Shown here: positions 7,148 through 14,408 of the stretch, piece after piece
Position numbering within the stretch: position 1 is the first letter of the stretch
Layout of the letters: each line of letters begins with the position of its first letter
NCBI GenBank assembly: GCA_016928305.1
Contig: JAFGKY010000004.1
Span: forward strand, 1-64,000
Length of the DNA: 64,000 bases
DNA from: Bacteroidales bacterium
GTDB taxonomy: Bacteria; Bacteroidota; Bacteroidia; Bacteroidales; UBA10428
Direction: 5' to 3'
Program-made: the position numbers and the translations under genes
Notes under the pieces: model-generated
The model's database searches: none
The model's input: only the letters and a program-made list of their open reading frames with translations
What the model was told of the DNA's origin: nothing

Positions 7148-8910
7148 ATCCACTTTACCAGACCTCCCTGCTCAAGGATCTGCATCAGTTTGTCAGGTAA
7201 TGGACTGAAATGAAATTTCTTGTTCCCGATAGCGATGATACCGTCTGTCATATCTATCAAAACAGGATCACCGTTTGTGTATGCCTCAACGGCATCAGGA
7301 ATAACCAATATGGGTAACCCCTGGTTAATGGCCGAACGGAAGAATATGCGGGATACCGATTTTACGAGGACAGCCCTTATACCGGCGTATACCAGACCGA
7401 CTGCAGGATGTTCACGTGAACTGCCACAGCCGAAATTCTCACCGCATATCATGATATCTCCTTTCCGGACACAGGATGAAAACTTTTCATCAAAGCCTTT
7501 CAGCAGGTGTGGTGCAATTTTTTCGGGCTGAGAGCTGCTAATCTCATAAGTCAGATTCCCGGCAAACATCTGATCAGTATTGAGGTTATCAGCATCTTTG
7601 TAGTTCCAAACTCCGTTTGTATAACGGTTTTCAGAGGCACTGACAGTTATGGTTGCCGATTGCCTTATATGATAAGGGAAAACCGATTTTTCAGCAGAAG
7701 CTGCCGGTGATGTTATTTCACCATGAATTGCAGATAATGCCACTGTAGCCGGTGATGCCAGGTATATGGACGATTTGGTATTGCCCATTCGTCCAAGAAA
7801 ATTCCGGTTGGCTGTAGAAATGATATTGATACCGTCGGGGGGGATTCCCTGGCCTGTTCCCAGGCAAGGTCCACAGGAAGGTGTGAGAATATTGGCCCCT
7901 GCCAACAGGAATATTTCTGCAAGACCTTCTTTCACGGCTTGAAGGTATATCTCACGTGAAGCGGGAGTTATCAGGAGCTGTAAACCTTCTGCTACCTTCT
8001 TATCTTTCAGTATGGCAGCGGCAATTCTGAGGTCTTCGAGACGACCGTTGGTACATGTGCCGATGAGGGCCTGACTGATCTTTGTCCCTGCCACCTCATC
8101 AACACTTTTAACATTATCGACGTGGTGAGGACATGAGACCAGGGGAAACAACAGGTCAAGATCAATTTCATATTCTTTATGATAACAGGCACCCGAATCA
8201 GCCCATACGCCTGTCGTCCTCTTTCCGAGGAATGCATGCAATGGCTCATCAGCTGGGAAGACGGCATTCTTGGCCCCCATTTCCGAAGAAAGATTGGCGA
8301 TGGTCATACGGTCGGCAAGAGAGAGTGTTTTGACTCCTTCCCCGTGAAATTCAACCGACATATAATCGGCTCCGCTGGAACCGATCATACCGATGATATA
8401 CAAGGCAAGGTCTTTGGCATAAACGTATTCAGGCAACCTGCCGTGCAGGGTGATTTTTATCGAATCAGGCACCCTGAACCATGTCTCCCCCTGTTTCCAT
8501 AAACCAGCAGTCTCGGTCCGGTCTATTCCTGCAGCAAATGCATTAAAAGCACCTGCAGTGCATGTGTGGCTGTCACTTCCAACTATGACCATGCCGGGGC
8601 GTGCATATTTTCCCATTAGTTGATGGCATATACCGTCTCCGGCGTCATGAAACTTATTGATTCCCTGATTCCTGACAAAATTACGGATCTGCTGGTAATC
8701 GTTGGCCAGCTTGCTGCTGGTTGGAGGAGCATTATGATCAAGCACGATGAGCAAACGCTGAGGATCATATACCTTTATACCTCCCATTTTTTTAAAGGTA
8801 CTTTCTATACTGGCTGTATTATCATGGCTTAGAACTATATCCGGCTTATGGAAGACAACGCTCCCGGCCTGTGCCCCAAATATTTTCTCTGTAAAGGTTT
8901 GTTTCGGCAT
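7132..8910 (-). CDS. Homoaconitase-like fused hydro-lyase (first aconitase-family enzyme)
   Basis: A 592-residue aconitase-family protein with large and swivelling domains on one chain. The [4Fe-4S] ligands are Cys286 (GTCTNGR), Cys346 and Cys349 (CGPCLGTGQG); GSDSHTCT at about 111 and LSHDNTASI at about 28 are family blocks of the LeuC/HacA branch. The swivel domain starts near 430 and carries GCGSSREHP (495-502). Its loop reads DNLNTD then AGNLTY, which resembles my recollection of fungal homoaconitase Lys4 (DNxNTD...GKYTY) more than LeuD or aconitase. Proposed role: homoaconitate hydration/dehydration between homoisocitrate and homocitrate. Isopropylmalate or citrate cannot be excluded as substrate. 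Confidence 0.75.
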   Translation of the reverse strand: MPKQTFTEKIFGAQAGSVVFHKPDIVLSHDNTASIESTFKKMGGIKVYDPQRLLIVLDHNAPPTSSKLANDYQQIRNFVRNQGINKFHDAGDGICHQLMGKYARPGMVIVGSDSHTCTAGAFNAFAAGIDRTETAGLWKQGETWFRVPDSIKITLHGRLPEYVYAKDLALYIIGMIGSSGADYMSVEFHGEGVKTLSLADRMTIANLSSEMGAKNAVFPADEPLHAFLGKRTTGVWADSGACYHKEYEIDLDLLFPLVSCPHHVDNVKSVDEVAGTKISQALIGTCTNGRLEDLRIAAAILKDKKVAEGLQLLITPASREIYLQAVKEGLAEIFLLAGANILTPSCGPCLGTGQGIPPDGINIISTANRNFLGRMGNTKSSIYLASPATVALSAIHGEITSPAASAEKSVFPYHIRQSATITVSASENRYTNGVWNYKDADNLNTDQMFAGNLTYEISSSQPEKIAPHLLKGFDEKFSSCVRKGDIMICGENFGCGSSREHPAVGLVYAGIRAVLVKSVSRIFFRSAINQGLPILVIPDAVEAYTNGDPVLIDMTDGIIAIGNKKFHFSPLPDKLMQILEQGGLVKWINGEQ

Positions 8911-9010
8911 ATGCTTATCCTTGTTTGTATGATTTCAGGCATTGGAACTTAGAATCAGGAACCAAGAACCAAGAAAAAAGAACAAAGACGGTTTAAATGT
9001 TGACAGTATA

Positions 9011-9061
9011 CCGTGAACTGTTAACTGTGAACCGTGAACCGTGAACTGTTAACCGTTAACT
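9011..9061 (+). repeat. Heptamer repeat array
   Basis: Units of GTGAACC, GTGAACT, GTTAACC and GTTAACT in tandem, opposite in orientation to the arrays at 7101 and 10935. It sits in the 178-bp spacer between the two aconitase-family genes. Confidence 0.75.
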
Positions 9062-9088
9062 ATTCAATGCTTGTCATCCTGCTAAAAT

Positions 9089-10894
9089 CTACAATAATAA
9101 CAAATCTCCCTTTTGATATATCATCATCTGTACTTCTGAGAACCTGCTTATGTTCGCAGACTTTTTGTTTTTATGATTGGTTATCGTCCCTTTTTCAAAG
9201 TCAATCGTTACCGTATCGCGATTCTTAAGATCCAGTTCACTGAGATCGGTATAAGTCAATGCCGGAAATCCTGCATTGATAGCATTTCTTTCATAAATAG
9301 ATCCGAATGATTTTGCAAGTATCGCCTGGTTACCAAGTGCCCGGAAGCAATCCACCGCATGTTGCCGCGAACTGCCTGCTCCGAAATTCCTTCCGGTGAT
9401 GATGATATCACCGGGTTCAGAACGGGAAGGATAATCTTCCCAGCCTTTCAGATTTCCCAAAGCATATTTCCCCATTTCTTCCAGGTCGGTTACAGCAAGA
9501 TGCCGGTTGTGATATATCATGTCGGTATCGATATTATCCTGCTCTATAATCCAGATCTTGCCTTCTATGATGTTTTTTTTCTTTTCCATTTGCTTAACTG
9601 CAGGTGATATGGTTTTTCTCCATTTCCCCTGAGAAGTGAAAGTTGACGGTTTTTCAGGAATATCATCCACAGTGGTAATATGTCCGGCAATAGCTGACGC
9701 AGCAGCTGTGGCAACGGATGCCAGGTACACCTCTCCCTTTCCCTGTTTGCCTTCGAAATTCCGGTTGCCGGTGCTTATGGTTTTTTCTCCCGGTCCGTTC
9801 TGTCCAATCTGTCCTGATGCACATCCGGCACATCCGGCATTACTGACAAGTGCTCCGGCTGACTTAAACACTGAGATCAATCCTTGCTGCATACAGGTAT
9901 TCCATATTTCATCGGTAGAGGGAACAATTTTCAGTACCACGCCGGGGGCTATTTTTCTGCCTTTTAAAATCATCGCCGTTTCAATCATGTCCTGCATTCT
10001 TCCGTTTGTGCAGCTGCCGATGAATACCGAGTCGATTTTCGTCCCTTTAATATCCATTACGGATGTCACATTGTGGGGTTGACCGGGAAGGGAAACAGCC
10101 TGTGTGAAATCCTCAAGGTTTACTTCATATTGATGCTTGTATGCAGCATCGGGATCAGCATATACAGGTTTGAAAGGCACCAGGGTTCTCGACTGGCAAT
10201 AATTGATCACGGCAGGCGATGGCGGAAACAAAAGGGCAATAGCCCCCATCTCTGTGGCCATGGAAGAAATTGTTATACGTTCATCCAGGGTAAGAACTTC
10301 GGCTTCCTGACCATACAGTTCAACGGAATATCCCAGTAATCCGTCAGCCCCGAATTTTTTCAGCAGGTTGAGTACGATATCTTTAGCTGAAACAAGAGGT
10401 GGTCTCTTTCCCCTGAAGGTGATTTTTACGGAATCCGGAACCCTGAACCATACAGCTCCCCGTGACCAGGCAGCAGCAATATCCCGGTCACCCATACCCT
10501 GACCAAATGCCCCGATGGCTCCCACAATATTGGCGTGTGAATCGGTTGAAACAAGCGTAGAACCCGGTACAGAAAGCCCTTCATCCATAGCCAGGTGTGT
10601 GCCGATACCGGCATTGATATCATAGACTTTTATATTATTTTCACGTGCATACAAACGGCACTTCTGCTGGTTTGTTGCATATTGCTGATCGGATCCCGTC
10701 GGATTGCAGTCAAAAGTAAAAAAAGTCCGGCTGTTGTCATTGATCCGAAGATTATTCTTTAGCAGGTTTTGAACTACTCCGGCCCCTCCGAAATCCCGGG
10801 CCAGTCGTACATCAATGGTCACATTCACAATCTCACCGGGCACGACTTTTTTTCTGTTGCTGTGTGATACAAGTATCTTTTCAATTATCGTCAT
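9089..10894 (-). CDS. Second aconitase-family fused hydro-lyase
   Basis: A 601-residue aconitase-family enzyme, large plus swivel domain. The ATG at 10894 (MTIIEKILVSHSNRKKVVPG) is preferred because the 14 codons from an upstream ATG at 10936 read through AT-rich spacer and have no family counterpart. Cluster ligands are Cys295 (GSCTNGR), Cys355 and Cys358 (GCAGCASG). STDSHANIVGAIGAFGQG is the conserved DSH block. The swivel domain has NIDTDMIYHNRHL and GRNFGAGSSRQH, so it differs from the first enzyme in the substrate loop and has Ala for Cys in GxGSSR. Having two such enzymes in one cluster suggests division of the homocitrate-homoaconitate-homoisocitrate half-reactions; this is inference. 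Confidence 0.72.
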   Translation of the reverse strand: MTIIEKILVSHSNRKKVVPGEIVNVTIDVRLARDFGGAGVVQNLLKNNLRINDNSRTFFTFDCNPTGSDQQYATNQQKCRLYARENNIKVYDINAGIGTHLAMDEGLSVPGSTLVSTDSHANIVGAIGAFGQGMGDRDIAAAWSRGAVWFRVPDSVKITFRGKRPPLVSAKDIVLNLLKKFGADGLLGYSVELYGQEAEVLTLDERITISSMATEMGAIALLFPPSPAVINYCQSRTLVPFKPVYADPDAAYKHQYEVNLEDFTQAVSLPGQPHNVTSVMDIKGTKIDSVFIGSCTNGRMQDMIETAMILKGRKIAPGVVLKIVPSTDEIWNTCMQQGLISVFKSAGALVSNAGCAGCASGQIGQNGPGEKTISTGNRNFEGKQGKGEVYLASVATAAASAIAGHITTVDDIPEKPSTFTSQGKWRKTISPAVKQMEKKKNIIEGKIWIIEQDNIDTDMIYHNRHLAVTDLEEMGKYALGNLKGWEDYPSRSEPGDIIITGRNFGAGSSRQHAVDCFRALGNQAILAKSFGSIYERNAINAGFPALTYTDLSELDLKNRDTVTIDFEKGTITNHKNKKSANISRFSEVQMMIYQKGDLLLL

Positions 10895-10934
10895 AAGTTT
10901 AATATTATTAAAATATCTCCATCCGCTTTTCCCC

Positions 10935-10983
10935 ATTCACTGTTCCCTTTTCACTTTTCACTTTTCACTGTTCACTGTTCACT
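10935..10983 (-). repeat. Heptamer repeat array over a stop codon
   Basis: Minus-strand tandem GTGAACA and GTGAAAA units. The stop codon of the HD-domain gene (10974-10972) and its last codons (Ser-Glu-Gln) are formed by the array, as at 7132. Confidence 0.8.
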
Positions 10984-11526
10984 CCTGTTCTTGAACGGCA
11001 AAAACGTCATAAAATCAGCATGGTGAACAATATAAGCCTCTGTTGACCGTTTCACCAGATCACCTTCCCCGGCATGAGCAGCAATGATATGGCATACTTC
11101 GGGTGGTATGCCGCATTGTTCGGCCAATGAAACTCCGGAAAAAGGATGTCTTATCCATTCTCCGTATTTGCCCTGCATGCATTTGCCGTTTTCATCAAGT
11201 TCATACTCAAGTAACTTTCCTACATCGCAAAGAATAGCTCCTGCAATGAGAACATCCATGTTTACAGGCAGTTCGTCGTTAAAGAATTCGTTAAATTTCA
11301 AACCGCTTTCTCGTGCAATATGAACAACAGCTCTTTTATGGTCCATGAAGCTGACTTTCAGATCGGGACCGGCCTGTAGGGTAAAGGGAATACGTTTCAG
11401 ATCCTCCGGTTTCAGTACGCTCTTCTGTAATGCCAATTCCCAGGTCTTCGCCGTTTTCTCACGAAGGCTTGAATCCTTTATCCATTCAAGCTCAGGCCAC
11501 AGATCATTGATTTTGTTTGAAGACAT
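10972..11526 (-). CDS. HD-domain protein with His-to-Cys change at the HD motif
   Basis: A 184-residue soluble protein of the HD superfamily (metal-dependent phosphohydrolases). The order of likely metal ligands is His63 (or His69), the HD position AGAILCDVGKLLEYE, His127 (RHPFSG), His146/His151 (CHIIAAHAGEGD) and Asp171 (VHHADF). At the defining dipeptide the histidine is Cys100, followed by the retained Asp101. This may alter or abolish hydrolase activity, or be normal for its subfamily. The gene lies inside the lysine run between the second aconitase-family gene and the isocitrate-dehydrogenase-like gene. Function unknown; a role in regulation or metabolite repair is only a guess. Confidence 0.8.
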   Translation of the reverse strand: MSSNKINDLWPELEWIKDSSLREKTAKTWELALQKSVLKPEDLKRIPFTLQAGPDLKVSFMDHKRAVVHIARESGLKFNEFFNDELPVNMDVLIAGAILCDVGKLLEYELDENGKCMQGKYGEWIRHPFSGVSLAEQCGIPPEVCHIIAAHAGEGDLVKRSTEAYIVHHADFMTFLPFKNRSEQ

Positions 11527-11546
11527 ATTTTTTGGTTTAGTAGCTA

Positions 11547-11617
11547 GAAGTTAGTAGTTAGTAGTTTGAAGACTGTTCCACTTTTCCATTCTTGCATGTC
11601 ACCCGTCCCTTGTCACC
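11547..11617. repeat. Two short heptamer arrays
   Basis: TTAGTAG units (about 11551-11565) lie in the spacer. TGTCACC-like units (about 11597-11617) overlap the 3' end of the isocitrate-dehydrogenase-like gene, whose TGA stop (11601-11599) is part of a unit. Confidence 0.6.
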
Positions 11618-12798
11618 TTTTTAATAATCGCATCGCCCATTTCCTTCGTTGAAGCGGCTCCCTGTGTTATCACATCCGGCCCACCTTTCAGTTTCATCAT
11701 ATCATAGGTGCGTACTTTCCCTTCCTGAATAACCATGGCAATGGCAGCCCTGATTTTTGCCGACAAAACTTTTTCATTAAGATGATCGAGCATCATACAG
11801 GCAGATTCAATCATGGCTATCGGATTTACAATGGGTATGTCGTATCGGGCATATTTAGGTGCTGATCCATGGGTGGGTTCAAAAACTGCTGCCTTTTCAC
11901 CTATATTAGCACTGCAGGCAAATCCAAGGCCACCGATCAATCCTGCAAATCCGTCAGAGACAATATCACCGAACATGTTACCGGCTACGATCACTCCATA
12001 ATCTTCCGGGTTTTTTGTCAGCCACATCATTTGTGCATCGATGTTGGTGTTCCAGAGCTCGACACCGGGATATTCCGGCTGCAGGTCCTTTGCCATTTTA
12101 TACATCATTCCCGAGGTTTCCCGGATAACATTGGGTTTTTCACAAAGGGTAACCGATCGATAACCATTTATCGACGCATGTTCAAAAGCTGCACGTAATA
12201 TTCTTTCTGTGGCTTTGCGTGTGAATATCCGTGTGGAAACGGCTATTTCTTCCCTGGGTATATGGCTGAAATTCTTTTTGAAATTCGGGTGTGAATTTAA
12301 CGCTTCATAAACAATGCCGTCCGGATGGCTCCACTCTACTCCGCAATACAAACCTTCGGTATTCTGCCTGAAAATTACCACATCAATGGCAGGTTCTTCT
12401 ATTTGACCTTCAGCACCCCGCCGGATAAAATTCAACGGATTTCCTTTATAAGTATGACAAGGCCGGATACAGGTATCAAGATTAAAATGCTGGCGTAAGC
12501 CTACTATGGGACTGGAATAAACATATCCTTTCCCTTTTAGTTCAGGATTGAGTTCAGCGGCAGCTTCCTGTTTTGGTTTTGATGTAATGGCTCCAAACAG
12601 GCCAACCTTATGCTGTTCAAGCAATTTTATAGTTCTCCCCGGTAAGGCATTGCCCTCTTTGCACCAGAAATCCCATCCGATATCACCTTCGGTATAATCT
12701 GCATCAAATCCTGCTGCCTCCAGTACCCTGATAGCTTCCTTCATTACCACCCGGCCGATTCCATCGCCAGGCATGGTTACAATCGTGTGTTTTGGCAT
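11599..12798 (-). CDS. Isocitrate/homoisocitrate dehydrogenase family enzyme, atypical
   Basis: A 399-residue beta-decarboxylating dehydrogenase. The ATG at 12798 (MPKHTIVTMPGDGIG) is chosen over one at 12843 because the family starts here and the upstream codons run into a palindrome. Catalytic elements are present: Tyr in TEGLYCGVEW, Lys in LCEKPN, and the metal aspartates in NTNIDAQM and GDIVSD. HGSAPKYA carries the Lys-Tyr pair associated with NADP use. The substrate helix reads SSPIVGLRQHFNLDTCIRP after an insertion, whereas the canonical enzyme at 32616 reads [20 protein letters not shown]; the Asn corresponding to E. coli Asn115 is Ile. Proposed role: reductive carboxylation of 2-oxoadipate to homoisocitrate. 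Confidence 0.78.
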   Translation of the reverse strand: MPKHTIVTMPGDGIGRVVMKEAIRVLEAAGFDADYTEGDIGWDFWCKEGNALPGRTIKLLEQHKVGLFGAITSKPKQEAAAELNPELKGKGYVYSSPIVGLRQHFNLDTCIRPCHTYKGNPLNFIRRGAEGQIEEPAIDVVIFRQNTEGLYCGVEWSHPDGIVYEALNSHPNFKKNFSHIPREEIAVSTRIFTRKATERILRAAFEHASINGYRSVTLCEKPNVIRETSGMMYKMAKDLQPEYPGVELWNTNIDAQMMWLTKNPEDYGVIVAGNMFGDIVSDGFAGLIGGLGFACSANIGEKAAVFEPTHGSAPKYARYDIPIVNPIAMIESACMMLDHLNEKVLSAKIRAAIAMVIQEGKVRTYDMMKLKGGPDVITQGAASTKEMGDAIIKKVTRDG

Positions 12799-12824
12799 AA
12801 AAGCATATATTGAATTCCATGGCA

Positions 12825-12852
12825 GTAGAGAGGATGCATGCATCGTCTCTAC
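12825..12852. repeat. GTAGAGA/TCTCTAC palindromic repeat
   Basis: A 28-bp inverted repeat with 7-bp outer arms GTAGAGA and TCTCTAC and a near-palindromic core around GGATGCATGCATCG. It lies in the spacer after the citF-like stop codon. A related perfect palindrome is at 26038-26061, so this is probably a dispersed REP-like element. Confidence 0.75.
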
Positions 12853-14408
12853 TATGTTTCCAACTGTCTTACAACATCAATCACTGTTCCGTCCACCCAC
12901 TTAATGGCGGCTACGATTTTATCGGTAAACACGGGTTTCTGCGGTATTCCGCATATCGTTTCAGCTTCTTCTTTCAGTTGATGTATTGTTTTTACAGGTA
13001 GTCCTGATCCTTTTGTTTTATCAATAAGGTCCTTGCGCAAGGGATTTATGGCGATGCCTCTTTCGGTAATGATCACGTCAATAAGTTCTCCCGGCCCGCA
13101 AAGGGTTGTTACTTCATCCCTGATAACAGGTATTCTGTCTCTGAATAAAGGCACAGGAAGAATCACTGTTTTCCCGAACAGGCAGTTCTGCCATCCTCCC
13201 AAACCATGCAGGAGATAACCATCAGAATGGGTGACCACATTGGCATTGAAGTTTATGTCAATTTCTGTGGCACCAAGGATTACAACATCAACCATACTGG
13301 CAAAGTTACCTTTACTGTGGTAATTGTAACTGGTAAATGGACTGGTCATTACGTGACAGGGATTATCACGGATTGATCGTACTCCTTCGAGGTCAAATGT
13401 CTGTCCGTCCAGAATATACTCCACCAGGCCTTCTTCAAGCATATTAACAAGATATTGGTTGCTTCCTCCACGTGCAAAACGGGCTTTAATTCCCTTTTTT
13501 CGCATGATGTCACCAAAAAAAATTCCTATCGAAAGAGCTGTTCCTCCCGCGCCTGCTTGAAAAGAAAATCCGTCATGGATAATTCCGGTTACATCACAAA
13601 ACCGGGCAGTCGTTTCAGCAATCAGCAGCCGGTCGGGACTGCGTGTTATCGCTGTTGTTCCGGAAACGATTTTTTCGGGAATACCCACTTTGTCAACCTT
13701 TACCGTATAGTCAACATAATTACCATGGATTTGCCATGGAATACAGGGGAAGGGAACCATGTTATCCGTTACTACTATTACCTTGTCAGCATACCGGGCA
13801 TCTGCCAGGGCAAAGCCAAGCGATCCGCTGGCTGACGGGCCATGAACACCATTGGCATTACCAAAAGAATCGGCACAGCCAGCGCCGATGACAGCTATAT
13901 CGATCTTTACATCGCCATCCTGAATTGCCTGATATCGTCCGCCATGAGAACGAAGTACGGCTGTTTTGCGCATCTTTCCTTCGGAACAATATCTTCCTAA
14001 CGGACCGTTCATGCTTCCTTCGATGTGACTTATGGTACCGTCATCCAGGTATTTTAACAGGTAGGCATGACATGAAAATGATGCTGAAGGAAACCAGCAC
14101 AGATCTTTAACGCCAAGTTCACTGGCACAGTCAAATACCATATTGGCGACCCGATCACCTTCCCTGAAATGATGATGTGTGGAGATGGTCATCCCGTTAT
14201 TCAGTCCGGCCTTTATAAGCGCCTCCTTTAGAGAACCGACCTGTTTGTTGCCATCCGCCGGAAAATCGATGTTGGTTGTTATCCGGGGACCATGATGGTT
14301 TCCCTTTGGGTGGTATTTCCCGACACCTGCAAAGGGCACCACCTGCTTGCCGTTTATTTTTTCAGGCACCATTCTGCCAATGGCATTTCTTATCAATTTG
14401 TCATGCAT
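12852..14408 (-). CDS. citF: Citrate lyase alpha-chain homologue (acyl-ACP transferase)
   Basis: A 518-residue homologue of CitF, the subunit that swaps the acetyl group on the lyase acyl carrier protein for the citrate-type substrate. Family blocks include GKYHPKGNHHGPRI near residue 30, DGFSFQAGAGG near 290 and the C-terminal GIAINPLRKDL. Length agrees with CitF (about 510). The start codon overlaps the end of the CitD-CitE gene by 8 bp, so translation is probably coupled. In the proposed pathway it would act on homocitrate, giving acetate and 2-oxoglutarate after the lyase step. Ordinary citrate lyase is the alternative. No citC, citG or citX gene is in the window. Confidence 0.9.
   Translation of the reverse strand: MHDKLIRNAIGRMVPEKINGKQVVPFAGVGKYHPKGNHHGPRITTNIDFPADGNKQVGSLKEALIKAGLNNGMTISTHHHFREGDRVANMVFDCASELGVKDLCWFPSASFSCHAYLLKYLDDGTISHIEGSMNGPLGRYCSEGKMRKTAVLRSHGGRYQAIQDGDVKIDIAVIGAGCADSFGNANGVHGPSASGSLGFALADARYADKVIVVTDNMVPFPCIPWQIHGNYVDYTVKVDKVGIPEKIVSGTTAITRSPDRLLIAETTARFCDVTGIIHDGFSFQAGAGGTALSIGIFFGDIMRKKGIKARFARGGSNQYLVNMLEEGLVEYILDGQTFDLEGVRSIRDNPCHVMTSPFTSYNYHSKGNFASMVDVVILGATEIDINFNANVVTHSDGYLLHGLGGWQNCLFGKTVILPVPLFRDRIPVIRDEVTTLCGPGELIDVIITERGIAINPLRKDLIDKTKGSGLPVKTIHQLKEEAETICGIPQKPVFTDKIVAAIKWVDGTVIDVVRQLET

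Noticed and set aside
10895..10936. Upstream ATG for the second aconitase-family gene
   Set aside because: The extra 14 codons are AT-rich spacer next to the heptamer array; family proteins begin at MTIIEKIL.
12799..12843. Upstream ATG for the isocitrate-dehydrogenase-like gene
   Set aside because: The extra 15 codons read through the palindromic repeat and have no counterpart in the family.
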